A stretch of 64,000 nt of DNA from Calcarisporiella thermophila CBS 279.70 (GCF_041956535.1 NW_027192199.1:763693-827692), one strand, 5' to 3'. Counted from the stretch's first letter, positions 1 to 12,183 are shown. The notes: generated by a model not told the origin, from the sequence alone. Translations and numbers: made by a program.

Positions 1-365
1 TTTATATTATCTTTCTTGAGATCGCTTAGTTTCTTTGGCTCTATGGTCTCATTTTCTTCCAATCGTGGGTTATGCTGACTGGTGGAACTCCCTAAGGTTG
101 TATCACTGCCCCTGTTGGGAGCTCTGCTGTCATCCAGCGATGAAGTTTGAACGACGATAGTCATTGCCTTACTTCTGGTTACTCTTCCGGGTGGATTATC
201 GTTGGATGAGGGTTGGGTTACCGCCTGGGTTGCGGGTTTCTTCTTGCCCTTGGATCTTCGACGCTTCACCAGAGTAAAGCCTTCAGGGTCGGTATACTCC
301 TCTTCCTGGAGTCTCACTCCCCGAATTCCAAAGTGACTGCTTACTCGACTTCTCCATACCAAAAA
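1..365 (-). CDS. Partial exon of an unrecognised basic protein (runs off left edge)
   Basis: On the minus strand a single frame is open from 365 to the window edge. It starts right after a TAG that could be the AG of a 3' splice site. The reading contains EGFTLVKRRRSKGKKK, then a Ser/Thr/Asn-rich, low-complexity stretch. There is no in-frame ATG before residue 65 or so, so either an upstream exon exists or the frame is a decayed fragment. The only DNA upstream is a tRNA gene that starts 27 bp away on the other strand, which leaves little room for a promoter and first exon. I do not recognise the family. A retroelement-derived fragment next to a tRNA gene is possible but unproven. Confidence 0.3.
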
Positions 366-392
366 CTAATATCCTCATGACAAAATTAATAG

Positions 393-474
393 GACAGCTT
401 GACCGAGTGGTTAAGGTGTATGACTCGAAATCATATGGGCTCTGCCCGCGCAGGTTCGAATCCTGCAGCTGTCG
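393..474 (+). tRNA. tRNA-Ser(CGA)
   Basis: An 82-nt class II tRNA. The 7-bp acceptor stem GACAGCT/AGCTGTC is perfect, with discriminator G at 474. The D arm holds GAGTGGTTAAGG. The anticodon stem TATGA/TCATA encloses loop CTCGAAA, giving anticodon CGA (reads UCG). There is a long variable arm with a GGGC..GCCC pairing and T loop GGTTCGAATCC. No intron and no encoded CCA. It differs at six positions from the second tRNA-Ser in this window at 26690. Confidence 0.95.
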
Positions 475-478
475 TGAA

Positions 479-484
479 TTTTTT
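479..484 (+). terminator. Pol III T-run terminator after tRNA-Ser(CGA)
   Basis: A run of six T starts 5 nt after the discriminator base, as expected for RNA polymerase III termination. A second T-run follows shortly after. Confidence 0.7.
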
Positions 485-577
485 CATTTTTTTGCGATAT
501 ACCACAACTCGAAAGCCTATATTGATTTCTTAGCAAAATTGCTCTTAATTGGGTGTGTGACTGACTGCGCTCTTTAT

Positions 578-1436
578 ATGTTTTATACGAGTTTCTATTC
601 TATATCTTTGTCTACTTCATCTATTTTATTAATTGTACGAATGCTTTACAGATGACCGCCCATACATCATATAATCGAAAAGATCTAGTGCGATCTTTTG
701 ACTCTCTCCTATATATTTATTTTGTTTATGTATACATCCTCGATTCTAGTCTGATGAACTTGATTGCGCGATGTTTTACCCAAATTGTGAATGTCGTCTT
801 GTAAACTCAGCTTATAGCCTGCTAATTTTGTTTTTCACTAGTTCATATCTCCGAAGACTGTCTCTCGTGCATTATATGCTGCATTTTTCATTATATCTTT
901 AACAAATCTCGCATCAGCTCTTCGACATTTTGGGGTTATCGATAACAGAGGAATACTCATAGATTTTGTTAGTCAAGGTTTTTTTCTACTTGCCTTCGAT
1001 CTGCTTTTATTGTTGTTTTTCATCTTGAGCATTTTTTTAATTCTATTTAGTTCATCCTCCCTCAAGATCATATCTCCTGCTTACTGATGCGGCAATTTTT
1101 TCCTTGCAGTGTATATTTTTGCTTATCGTATTTCTGACGGCAGGGACAAATCGTAGTCTCGGCAATAGCACAATCAATCAAAATACCGATAGTAGAGCGG
1201 GGCGAGATGTGACAGAGGATCTCACACAACAGAGTATGCTCTCATCTTTTCATAGACAGAGTCGGGCAAATAGGGATAACCAGGAGAGAGACGAAGATGG
1301 CGAGGAGGAAGAGGAAGAGAGCTCAAATTTGGAATATGTGCTCGATGTTCGGTTACGACCGATTCTAAGGGATATGCTGTCGAACAGAGAAGGCGAAGAA
1401 GAAACTGCACTTGCCGAGCGTCGACTTCCTGTATAA
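578..1436 (+). CDS. Putative multi-exon membrane protein, possibly DUF1746 / Dsc4-like
   Basis: The two best exons are 842-967 and 1110-1436. The acceptor of the second (CCTTGCAG) follows a TTACTGAT branch-like site, and the intron 968-1109 has donor GTTAGT. Joined in phase 0 they give a hydrophobic stretch (RALYAAFFIISLTNLASAL), then RGILIDF running into CIFLLIVFLTAG, then an acidic, disordered tail ending ALAERRLPV. The hydrophobic-then-LIDF arrangement resembles my memory of DUF1746, the domain of Dsc4 in the Golgi/ER DSC ubiquitin-ligase complex; this is a recollection, not a search. Earlier exons 750-800 and an ATG exon 578-634 can be chained in frame (bringing in an LDC motif) but are speculative. 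Stop is at 1434-1436. Confidence 0.4.
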
Positions 1437-1690
1437 ATTTCTTCACGATTAATGTCCCTATAATACTTTTGTAAATAGAGTTTTTATTTGCTTCCTCTCC
1501 TATTTTTCAGGCATCTGTTTCTCCCCTCTTATTTTTTATTTTAGATCTGGATGGAAATACATACCACACAATCAATTTCTCGAAATTGCCAAGCTTTCTA
1601 TTCCCCAAACGATAAAGAAAAGTATTCTCCGCTTCCAATTTTATCTCGAAAGATTGTGCCCTTTTCTTTTATTTCTAAACTTTTTTTATC

Positions 1691-3051
1691 ATGCAACGTA
1701 ACACTTTTAATTCACTGATTGTTATTTTCTCTATTACAATTCTTGCCTTTCTCTATCTTCGATCGCTCTCGCCTCGTGATTCTGTTAGCCCACCCATGCA
1801 TCAAACACCCATCTTGGAGAACGGAAAGCACGTTGTCGCCGGATACTATGTAAGAATTATCTTGTACATCTAAGCCCAGTATTTCACTTAATAATCTCCA
1901 ACTATACATGCTCTTTCATATAGGTCTCTTGGGCCATCTATGATCGTAAATATAACGTGAAAGACATGGATCCTACTAAGCTTTCCCATGTTCTCTACGG
2001 CTTTGCCAATTTAAATGAAACTGGTTCTGTTGTACTTGCCGATCCGTGGGCTGATGTAGAAAAGCATATTGATAATGAACCGTGGACAGCCACCCCCAAT
2101 CTCTACGGGAATTTTCGACAGCTTCTGCTTATGAAGCAAAAACATCGCCATGTCAAGGTGTCTCTATCAATTGGGGGCTGGTCTTTCTCAAAGAATTTCG
2201 CGGAAGTTGCAAGAGACGAGCAAAAGAGACGACAAATGGTTGAAACATCTATGCGACTTGTAAATGATTTGGGGCTCGATGGCATAGACATCGATTGGGA
2301 ATTCCCAAATAATTCAGAGGATGCTGAAAATTTTGTAAAACTGCTGCATGATTTTCGCACTGCCCTCACCGAGGACGCAGAACGTAAAGGCGATTCGATT
2401 CCATATTTGCTGACGGCGGCAATGCCTTGCAGTGAGGACAAATACAATTTGTTGAAGCTTGAACATATGGCACATTACGTGGATCACTTCTATCTTATGG
2501 CCTATGACTATGCGGGTAGCTGGAGTGCTCGCTCAGGCCATCAGGCGAATCTTTACGGGGGTGAAATCAACACCGATAAGTGTGTGCGCGACTACATTGC
2601 ACGAGGTGTTCCAGGTAGAAAGATTGTACTTGGACTACCAATGTATGGACGATCGTTCGAGAATACTGCGGGTCCTGGATCCTCTTATAACGGTGTGGGC
2701 AAGGGTACATGGGAACCCGGATCATACGATTATAAACAGCTACCTTTGCCTGGTGCTCAAGAACACGTAGATCTCGAGATGGTCGCGAGCTACTCTTACG
2801 ATCCAGCAAAGAAGGAAATGGTCACCTACGACAACCCGGAGGTCGCACAAATTAAAGCTGAATACGTGCGAAGAATGGGCCTAGGCGGTTGTATGTTCTG
2901 GGAGCTCTCAGCGGATAACTCATCATCTGGTCGATCTCTTTTGCACACGGTTTATGAGACACTTGGAGGAGCAAACTCCCTGGACAATTCACCCAATCGT
3001 CTCATATACCCAGACAGTACATATGAGAATGTCAGGAAAAATCATATTTAA
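1691..3051 (+). CDS. GH18 chitinase, membrane-anchored
   Basis: Glycoside hydrolase family 18, hydrolysing beta-1,4-GlcNAc in chitin, likely in wall remodelling. Two exons: 1691-1849 and 1924-3051 (donor GTAAGA, acceptor ATATAG, phase 0), 428 residues. The catalytic DxxDxDxE motif is intact as DGIDIDWEFP, with the proton-donor Glu near residue 179. The upstream strand motif SIGGWSFS and the downstream MAYDYAGSW and GLPMYGRSF motifs are all present, and the barrel ends with MFWELSADN. The N terminus has a hydrophobic segment at about residues 7-24 with no obvious cleavage site, so a type II membrane anchor fits better than free secretion. No chitin-binding module or Ser/Thr tail is seen. It is convergent with the next gene. 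Confidence 0.93.
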
Positions 3052-3473
3052 ACAAATATTAACCCCCACTCGATATTTATTCATAGCATATCTCAACTAC
3101 TATAAATTTGTTTTGATTTGTTATCTCAATTGAACAATAAAGTTGGTAAATTATTTCATTTTTTTTTAAAAAAATATAATTGCAAGAAAAGAATAAATGA
3201 TATATTATCAAAAACAAATAATATACAAAAAAAAAGATAATATAATTATAATCCTAGAAAATAAGAATCCCCTCAGACAAAAAAAACCCTGGAACTAATT
3301 AAATGAAAAGAAGTAAAGAATAGTAAGTATAAATTTTCCATTGCGAATAGGAAAACCACAAAAACTGGAAAATGTTTAAAAAAACAACTAAAAAAGAAAA
3401 GCCAATCCGAGGTAAATAAAGGTATCAATTATGCTTGTTTTCTCAGTGCAGTGTCTCCAGTTTTGGACGCGAA
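3052..3473. other. Convergent 3' intergenic, A/T-rich
   Basis: This stretch lies between the 3' ends of the chitinase (+) and the PRRC2-like gene (-). It is very A/T-rich with several poly-A runs and AATAAA-like sequences usable in both directions. No gene seen. Confidence 0.7.
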
Positions 3474-6400
3474 TTACTCCCTAAAATTTGAAGACCGATC
3501 TCCGGCTGTCTCGTTGCTATCACTGAATCCTGTCCGCCATGAACGAGCGGGTTCAGGTGTGGGAGCCCATTCTTTGGTGGCCTGTGCACCCAAACTCGAA
3601 TAGCCTCCAGTTCCACTGCTCTGTTTACCGCCACGCCGGCCAGTTGCAAGAGGTGGTCGCTGATGATAACCTTGTTGTCGCCCCATTCCACCCTGTGCTT
3701 GCTTGCCAAAAAGATTAGAGCTTTCTGGCGTCACCACAGGAGAAATAGAGCGATGAACAGGAGCACGCCCAACCCCAGAGCGGTAGCCCCCCTGAGGAGA
3801 TTGGACAGATCCATGGGGTGAAGGGCGATAATTCGACTGCATTGAAACTGAGCGCGGGCGTGTCTGGGGGGAATACGCGACAGGCGCAATGGGGGGCGCA
3901 TGCCAGGTCGTTGGTTGCTGTGGAGGCCTCGTCATTCCGGAAGGCACAGCGATTGTGCTCATCATGTGGCCAGAATGAATGCGCGTTCCTGGCTGAGTTA
4001 TAAACTGACCATGCATCCCAGGCTGGGTGGCAGGGACATAATAGCTGTAAGGCACGGCAGGAATAATGGGCTGCTGTGTTGCAGGCAATACGGTATTTGC
4101 AAGCATTGGAGATGCTGCAGGTGATGCCTGGCGATAGGAGCTAGATGCGTAACCAGTGGAAGAGTGCAAGTAGCCCGTAGTTGGTGGATTTTGATAAGTA
4201 AGCGGTGCTGCCGTCATCCAGTAAGTTTGCGGCATAGCCACATTGCTTGTTGTGTGGGGAGGCATCGGCTGCATAAGCACAGGATATGGGTTACGACTGG
4301 TGCGGGGATGGCCTTCTGATGAACGGATATTTGGAGATAAAGGGGAACCCGGAGAAACTGCAGTGGCAGGTTGTGTATTAGTTGTATTTCCACCCTTTTC
4401 CGATTTGCCTGAAGGAGCGTTAGAAGGGGTGCGCGAATCTTTCGACGCAGCCGGTGCTGGATGAGTTTCATTCTTTCGTAGCGTTTCAGGACTTGGCAAG
4501 GAATTCTCCACAACCTTCGAAGCAACTTCTGAGGTTTCTGTAGACGCCCCCTTCTTGATTTCGTCTTCGACCATAAAGCGCATATTGGCAGGCTTTTTCG
4601 CTATTCCTTCCTCGGAGGAGGTACGGAACAGAACAGGCACAGAGGATTCAGATGTGGGTTTCTTTTGGGAGACTACCTCAGGTTTTGCCCTAGCCTTCTG
4701 TGCTAGCTCAACGACTGGAGCCGAAGAGGTAGAAGTAGGGTCTGATGGTTTGCGGATGTTACTCACTAGCGAAGTAGACGAAGACGAGTTTGTTTCTGAT
4801 TTACTTAGTGAAGAGGCCGAGCTCGTGGCCAATTTTTTTGTTGGTTCATCGGGCGTCAATGCTGTAGAGGATGATTGCGATGAAATTGATATTTCAGATG
4901 AATGATCCATTAGGCCGCGTAAGTCAGTCTTCCGATCTTTTTTCCTAGTATCTCGCTTAACTTTCAAAACTGTAGAAGACTTATCTGTTCCATGCACATA
5001 GTGACCAGGCTCATTTTCCACCTCTTTGGCCGGGGTTTGCAATTTCCCGCTGGCTTTTATCGTACTCTCTGCGATATCTTGAGTAATGTCGTCTCGCTCC
5101 TTTTTTCTCCTCACCTTTCGTTTCCTGAGTTTAGCTTCAGTAGCAGAGTCTTTATCAGTTGTAGCTGAGGGCTTAGAATCCATTGTGCCGCTCCTTGTTG
5201 ATGAAGTAGCCCTGCCTCCAGGTTCATTAGATGCCTCAATTTCCTGACTCTGTTTATTATTACTTCCTTTACTCGCAGCTTTTCTGACTGGAGCTTGGAG
5301 CTTCTTCTCCACGTTTCTAATCAGATCCGACTTTTCGGTAGTGGTAGCAGATTCAGGTGTTGCACTGTCAGGTGGGATTTTTACAACATGCTGCTTTGCT
5401 GGGAAAGTAAAGAGTACGCTATCCAATTCTCTCCCAAAGTTTTCAGGCTGAATGGAAGGAGGTGGCATATCACGGGTTGGTTTTGCGGTCGATCTCTTTC
5501 TTTCATTAGCAGAAGGTACTTGTGGCGTGCCTAAGCACACTTTGATATGATCGGATAATAAAAATAGGTCATCCTTATCCTCAAGTACTGATTGACGTTC
5601 CAATGCCGATTCCTCAGACAGCTTACTGATAAGTTGGGGTTCAGATAAAAGGGGAGCAGAATTGGATTCGCCATTGACGCGCCGCCATGAGCTTGCCTTG
5701 TCGGCGTGGGTTAGCTTTTTAGTCTTGGGCCTACTCCGCAAACTGCTTCCCTCATCGATGGTGGACGAGCGAGCCTTCTCTGCTCGTTGATATGATGATG
5801 AAGACGGTTGCGTTTTCTTTGGGGTCGTATTGGCAACGGATGGTGCCTGCTTTTCTGAAGTGGTATTAGCCTGGACAAACTCTGGCTTTTTGATATCTAC
5901 ATTGGACTCTTTTTGGGGCGTGTGCGAAGTAACCAAGGAAGTGAGTATATCAGACTTAATAGATTGCTCACGTTCCCTCGAATTATTAGCCGAATTAACA
6001 CGTTGTTCCAGAGTGGACTTTGTCTCTTGGGCTTTTTCAAGATTGACCTTATTTTTGTCACTGTTCTTTGCGGTATTCTCTAGAATTCTCTCCCCATTCG
6101 GCTTACTACTCGATTGCGTCTTCGCAGACTCTTGTTCTCTTTTGAGTCGTTCCTCGATTTCCTTTAATTTTAATCGTGCGCGCTCCTGCATAGCTCTTCT
6201 TTCTGCTTCTTCCTCTTCCCGGCGCTTTTTTGCGCGCTCAGCAGCCGAAAGCATATATTCCTTCTGCATCTGGGTGATCTCTGGGGGACGGTCGATCTCT
6301 ACAAAACCTTCCACATCGGGTACACGAGACGATGTAGTAGAATTGGACGAAGGATGGCGTGCCTGGTCTAGTTGGGACACTGGGGGAGGACGCTCTGAAG

Positions 6401-7936
6401 ATTGTCGCCATTGAGCAGAAGCGTCATGCTGCAAAATAGAATATCGAGGGGTATCGCGAGACCTACTACGCGATTTGATACTTTCATTCTCTGTGCTGGG
6501 TCTACGCCGCCATTCAGGCTCTGGAACTGATGAAGGCGGTTGTGATATATTAGAAGGAGGTTGGGAATTTGGTGCGCATGCTGGTTGCGGAGTATTGGAA
6601 GATCGTATACGGCGCATCCCTTCTTGAGACCGACGGCGATTTTGGGATATAGTGGCATGTTCACGCCTGTCTTCGCCCAGTGTTCTATTAGAACTATGAT
6701 CTCTTCTCACAGCTTCTTCTGTCCTTTTATCTTCCGATCCACACCGCCAACCACCACGGTCGCTATCACGGCGGTCGCTATCACGGCGGTCGGAAGAGCG
6801 GCTACTACGCGGTGGTGGCTGGTTCACAAATTGATCAGTGTCAGGCTGGTAGAGGCGGCCAAAACCCTCGCGCCGAGGTTGATCCGTTGAATGTGGATAA
6901 TTACGGTCGTAGTCATCAGAAAATCTATCTTCCTTGCGTACTATAACTTCTGACTCTTGTGGCTTTTGCGGCTCTTCTTGGGATCCCGTGTGCGAAATAG
7001 CAGCATCCACTTCCTCTTCGTTATTTTTGTCCTTAATGGGCTCCACCTTTACTTGCGTGCCGTCGCCAAATTCAACCACAGCAGAAAAATCCAGTCCTAC
7101 ATCTTCATCCTGACATAAAAATATCAAGTTAGAACGTAAAATACAACACTGCAAAAGTAAGAGCTCACTTCGTCCCAATTCCCATAGAGTTTAAATTGTG
7201 ATCCTTTTCTCTCGGGTATAGGTGGCTTCGAAGTCGCACGAGACGCAGATACCTCTATAATTTCACAGAAAAAACTGATTAGTATGCTTGACTGATGTTA
7301 AAATTTGAAGTACTAACCCTGTTCTTTGCCAATTTTGTTAACTTCTGATGCCACTGGAAACTCACTGCTAACGTGGGTCACTGTCGGTTTCTCAACAGGT
7401 GCCCAGGTACGCACTCGGTTAGTGGAAGACAAACCGTCATTGCTCGTTGTGGTTTGACCATGACCATCTTCAGGATTCATCACACTCTCCTCTTGAGTTT
7501 CAGTTTCTAATTTAGATGATTTCTCCGTCCCATTAACCGAGATAGACGACGATTGTGTACAATCCATGCCGGATCCGCTAGTCCCGCCGCCACTTCCTCC
7601 CCAACCGGAAGTTCCCAGTGGTACAATACAAAGACTTGGATCCTGGCCACCATGTTCACTACGGAGGCTAGGAAGATTAAGAGGTTTAGGTGCGGAGACT
7701 TTGGCAGATACGAGCCGCGCGCGACCGTGATTTGGAGTACGGCCTTTTAGAATTTGCAGATATGAGATTAAATACATTTGGAATGCATAAAATAACAAAA
7801 TTGTCAAGAAATTACCAGCGTTGGCATTTCCCCATGCCGCGGGAGTTTTAGAGAGAGCTCGAAATCGATTGTTTACGCTAAGCGATGAAAATTTTGCTGT
7901 GGTTGCTGTCGTTGCATGGCGTCCATCACCGGACAT
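3474..7936 (-). CDS. PRRC2/BAT2 N-terminal domain protein, long and disordered
   Basis: Four exons (7936-7816, 7743-7318, 7254-7169, 7109-3474) join in frame to about 1422 residues. The N terminus matches the BAT2_N pattern of animal PRRC2 proteins: SVNNRFRAL, then LNLPSLRSEHGGQDP and VPLGTSGWG, then a VRTWAPVEKPTVTHV segment. PRRC2 proteins associate with RNA, translation and stress granules in animals; in fungi the family is little studied. The rest is disordered: an RS/RD-rich part with RRDSDRRDSDR repeats, a charged coiled coil at about residues 490-540 (EEEEAERRAMQERARLKLKE), Ser/Thr/Lys-rich linkers and a Pro/Gln/Tyr-rich C terminus. The long second intron has branch TACTAATC. The family assignment rests on the first 100 or so residues. 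Confidence 0.8.
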
Positions 7937-8886
7937 GATTAAAAATTTGAGAGAGATTCGTTACTTGAATTGCAATGAAAAATTCAGATTAAATTAATAA
8001 GACGACGCTTCGACGGTGGCCGACTAGACACAATAAGGACAAATTGGTTATTAAATAGATGCTTAAATGCATTAAGGTTAAAATGATGGATCAAAGATGC
8101 ACTACAGGGTTGCAGGCATCGTTCTACAAGATGCATGCAGAGATCAAGGTGTAATCTACTCACGCGTTAATTAGGTCCGATAGAATATGAAATATGTTGA
8201 GTAAACCAAGAGAAGAGTATATGTTCCCAATCGCTTTTCTATTATTAGAGCCCTAAATCTCTTATGCTTCCAAAATAAAACGATGAAATCTTTTGGAAAA
8301 CGACCTGATGATAAAATAATGAGATTGAAAAAGCACTCGACAAGCGCTCACTGACAATGGGAAGTTTCGCCACGGAGGAATATTTCACTACCGATGACGT
8401 TGCTTCCTTTTTTTTGCCACCGCATCACTTCACAGATTAAAAACATCTTTTCATATCTACGTTGAGACGAGTAAGAGAAAAGCTAAAAACTAAGACTACA
8501 AAACAAGAACTTTTGAGCGGATCTTGTATTAATAAATTATACTTTGCACTAGACTCTCATTTCTTCTGAGCTTATATTTAAATACCTTGTTGCTATTTTG
8601 CAATTCAACAAACATCCTCCAATATAGTATAAAAATTGGCCCGTAAATAGCACTACTTTTACAACAAGTTGGATTATGTGGTACTATTGATAAAGAGATG
8701 GATATTGGATACATCAATATTATATCCCCTTAAATAGAGTTGATATAAGTAACTTTATAAATGTTGATTTTTCCTGTAAGAGCTGGAGTGGAGAGTTTAT
8801 AAAATTAGATGTTGACAGTCACACTTTTTTGTATGAAAAGTATTATACTTCTCTTTCAAGTTTGATGTTATAAATTTTCCTTGGGT
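7937..8886. other. Divergent intergenic region
   Basis: About 950 bp between the start of the PRRC2-like gene (-) and a small plus-strand gene. AT-rich, with only short spurious frames. I see no RNA gene or repeat; it presumably holds both promoters. Confidence 0.6.
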
Positions 8887-9054
8887 ATGGGTGCTCTTCC
8901 AAATCTCCGTAAAATCTATGCTTCCTTTCGAACTCCTGAAGAAGAAAGGCAAATTTCGCGATCTGCATTCTTTAAATTCGCCGGATTTGTTGCATCCTGC
9001 TTGTTCATGACATGGTTAGCTAATCGATCAAGATCTCCCGCGGTGAAGCTCTAA
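8887..9054 (+). CDS. 55-residue single-pass membrane protein, likely mitochondrial
   Basis: A complete small frame with ATG at 8887 and TAA at 9052-9054. The first half is soluble and charged (LRKIYASFRTPEEERQISR), followed by one hydrophobic helix (about residues 28-45, FKFAGFVASCLFMTWLA) and a short basic tail. Size, single helix and positive flanks resemble small mitochondrial membrane subunits (TOM, ATP synthase or respiratory accessory proteins), but I cannot name one. Codon use looks like that of neighbouring genes and no intron is needed. It could still be chance; the helix flanked by basic residues makes that less likely. Confidence 0.5.
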   Translation: MGALPNLRKIYASFRTPEEERQISRSAFFKFAGFVASCLFMTWLANRSRSPAVKL

Positions 9055-9340
9055 AATAATGAGAAATGAAGGTTGCAAGTTTGGGTCCAAATAAAATACT
9101 AAGCATCTGTTTTTGTATTTGCATACATAATATATATTCTGAGTTTTTAGAATGTAGTAATGAATTGGCATATTAAATTATATGCTAGGCAACTTACGCG
9201 ATAAGCATTTCAAGAACATATGTAAAGAGAGCAAAGGAAAAGTAAGATATTTAGCGGGTTCGACGGGATATATCAAAACAATAAATGGAATAAATACAAC
9301 AGCTATTATAAACAGCTAGGGGTATTGCACAACAGAAAGG

Positions 9341-12183
9341 CTAAATATCAACCCAAGAATCCGCACTGATTTTTCCCATCTGAAGCTCCAACTCCAACTG
9401 GCGCAACAGCTCCTCGTCTTCGGCATTAAGTGCATTTGAATCCTTTACCTCCCTGGCAGGCTCAATTTGTTCTTCTCGTAGGGTCTTCTCTTGTCGTTTT
9501 CCTTTCCTAGTTACTCCTTCTCCTTCACTATTCTTTTCTCCTGCTATCATCTCAGCATTTCTTGTGTCAATGTTCTTCCCAGCTTGAGGCTTGAGCAAAA
9601 GCTCCAATTCTTCCCGCTCCAACGCCTCTTTGAATTCTGCATACCCTGCACGCCACTCTCCTCCCACAAAAATTTGGGGTGGCTCTCTCCTTCCGCTCCT
9701 CTTCTGCATTATATTACGTGCTCTCTCATTCCCTACCACATCTACCTCATCAAAGGCAAGGGAAAGTGAACGCAATACAGTTTTGATTTCTTCTTGCCGC
9801 TTTTTGATGGCGACGCTACCGCTCATTGTCGATAGGTAGACTTGTATCAAGTGAGGCTCTGGGTCGGAGCAATAGTCATCTTGAAATGAAGATGAGGGGA
9901 TAAAACTAGTTGGTCTCTTATGCTGAGATACGGGCCTTAGGCGAGCTCGAAGGACACTAAGAGGTAGTGGTGCAGGCCACGATACTGCATCTGTAGGTTT
10001 GACTAAAAGTGAACATGGTTGTTTATCTGCATTTGTGGGGGTTCGATCTAAAGAGGGCCCAATACTAGATAAATGGCGAGATCGCAATGAATCCAATTCA
10101 TCTCTCTGGCGAATTTTAAGTTTCTCTATCAGTTCTTCTCCAACAGCATGCTTTGCCTGCTGAAAAAAAAAACCGATTAATGCAGATAAATACCTTAAAT
10201 CTATGACCCTATAATATAATACAGACTCACCTCAAACTCAGCAAGAACTTGCTCCAATTCGTCGTTTACCTTCTCTTTTGTTGAATAGGTTATTTTTGCT
10301 ACCATCTCCTCTAACTCCTTCTTGTGGCGCCGCTGCATTTCTTCAACAGCAGTGCGGTGAGCCTTTTCCATCTCGGCAAGTGCATACTCTTTTGCATTTC
10401 GTTCAGCAAGAGCCAATTCTGCGATTCGCTTTTGAGTCCGTAACTCAGCTTCAAGCGTTACAAGTTGTATCATAGCGTTCTTGTCAATTCCAGATTCGTC
10501 TGAAGTTTGACTACTATTTTCGGAGCTATTCAAGGTGTTCTTTTCCTCCTCTGTTGGTTCTTCTCCACTATCATTTAATCTTCGCTGTAGTTCGAAAGAT
10601 AGGGGTTGGGGTCGTATTTCTTTTGAGTTTTCTTCTGCTTTATCTACATGTGCAGTTGCTGTACTATCATCCAACTGTGGAGAGATTAGCTCTTCACAAA
10701 TATCCGTATTTGCTAATGAAGGAGAGCTATTTTCCAGACTATCAGTCAACTGCGACTGGGATGGCTGCTCTGTAGAGGTTGAGTCATATTGATAAGACTC
10801 GGCATCATTAGTCTGTGATTGAGATAGTGTGGAATTTTCATCCAATGTGACAGAGTCGTCTGAAACAAGAACTTGACCCTCCTTCTCATCTAGAATAACG
10901 CACCTGTTTTCATTCTTTTCCTCCAGAGACTCAATGGGAGAATCTTTGTCTAAGGAGTCATTCTAAAATAGAAAAGTTAATTGAACAACATCACAGCACA
11001 ACAAAAATGGGATTTCATTACCATCAATGGCAAACTTTCCGTAGGGAGGATTTCTTTTTCTTTCTCTTCCAAAGCTGGCTCATTATCAAGTGCCTTTTCG
11101 TTCTCACTTATCTAACATGCAATAAAAAATCACGTATTAATATTATTTACTTTTAACAATATACCAAAGCAATAGCTTGGATCTCTCAGAATACTAATGG
11201 GAGATATATATAACTTACCTCTAAATTTTCTAACTTAGCCTGTTGCTCAAGCTTTATCCGCATTACCTCGAGCTCGGCCTCACGTTCACGCAATAAAGCC
11301 TCCTGTTTAGCGAGTTTTTGAAGGGTCTCTTTGTTCTATATAAAAAAGAAGCTCCAATTGGTATATTACAGCATTGAGTAGAAAATCGGTCACTAACCAG
11401 AATTAATAGCTGATCCCGTTCATTTTTCAGCTTTGTGACTGAATTTTTATCCAAGCTCGTCTTTTCCGTTGTTGTTCTAAGAGGAGTTATACTTCTTGTA
11501 ACTGCGGCTTTATTTTTGGCTGAAGGTGATGGAGTAGATTTATTTGCCGATGCCGAAGTAGCTTTAGTTCGAGTGCGTGGTGATGTCAGGCTTGTTGACC
11601 TAGATCGTGGTTCAGTATTCTTGCTTGGAGTAGTGCATAGGGGTTTCGATTGAGTACGTCGATGCTGAGGAGTTGCTGAGTGAGGTGAGGATGCTGCAAA
11701 ATTCGAAATGGGGGAATTTGGTTTAGAAGGAGTACGAAGAGGTGATTGTACAGGAGTTCTAGGTGCCGCTGTTCTGGCCGTTGAAATGGGTTTTGTGGGA
11801 GTGGTTTTTCTAGCTGAGGCTATTTTTTTCTCCTGGCTACTATTAGAATTTCGCGGTGAATGATAGGTAGGCACACTAGTGGATGAAGGCGTTATTTTTC
11901 TTGTACGGACATTACTCCCGGCAACCGCCTTTACGGTTTTTGCGGAGACATCCTTATTCGAATCAGCAGAGGTTGAGCGCGCGAGAGTTCCCTTTGGAAT
12001 ACTTGAGCTTTTACGTGTGGAAGAATGAGGATCGCTCTTAATGCTGGTGTCGTCATTTTCTGAATTAGGGCAAATTTTACTATTGTTTGAATTCTCGCTT
12101 GTGAGCGCCATAGATTTAGAAATGAAATTTGGATAATTCTGAGATGGTTGAGAAAAATTTGGGCGGATGAAAGGAATTTTCAA
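9341..12183 (-). CDS. Coiled-coil protein with C-terminal SH3BGR (glutaredoxin-like) domain
   Basis: Five exons, 12183-11398, 11335-11219, 11111-11022, 10962-10231 and 10159-9341, all joining in phase 0, give about 847 residues. The first 260 are Ser/Thr/Pro/Lys-rich (many RTPxxP and SPR motifs). Then come a coiled coil (LAKQEALLREREAELEVMR), an acidic linker and a second coiled coil (about residues 515-600). At about 677-761 the HLIQVYLSTMSGSVAIKK to PPQIFVGGEWRAGY stretch matches the SH3BGR family, thioredoxin-fold proteins lacking the redox CxxC. A downstream in-frame ATG at 12111 is an alternative start. A cytoskeletal or polarity scaffold is my inference from the architecture; the SH3BGR call is well supported, the role is not. 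Confidence 0.8.
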
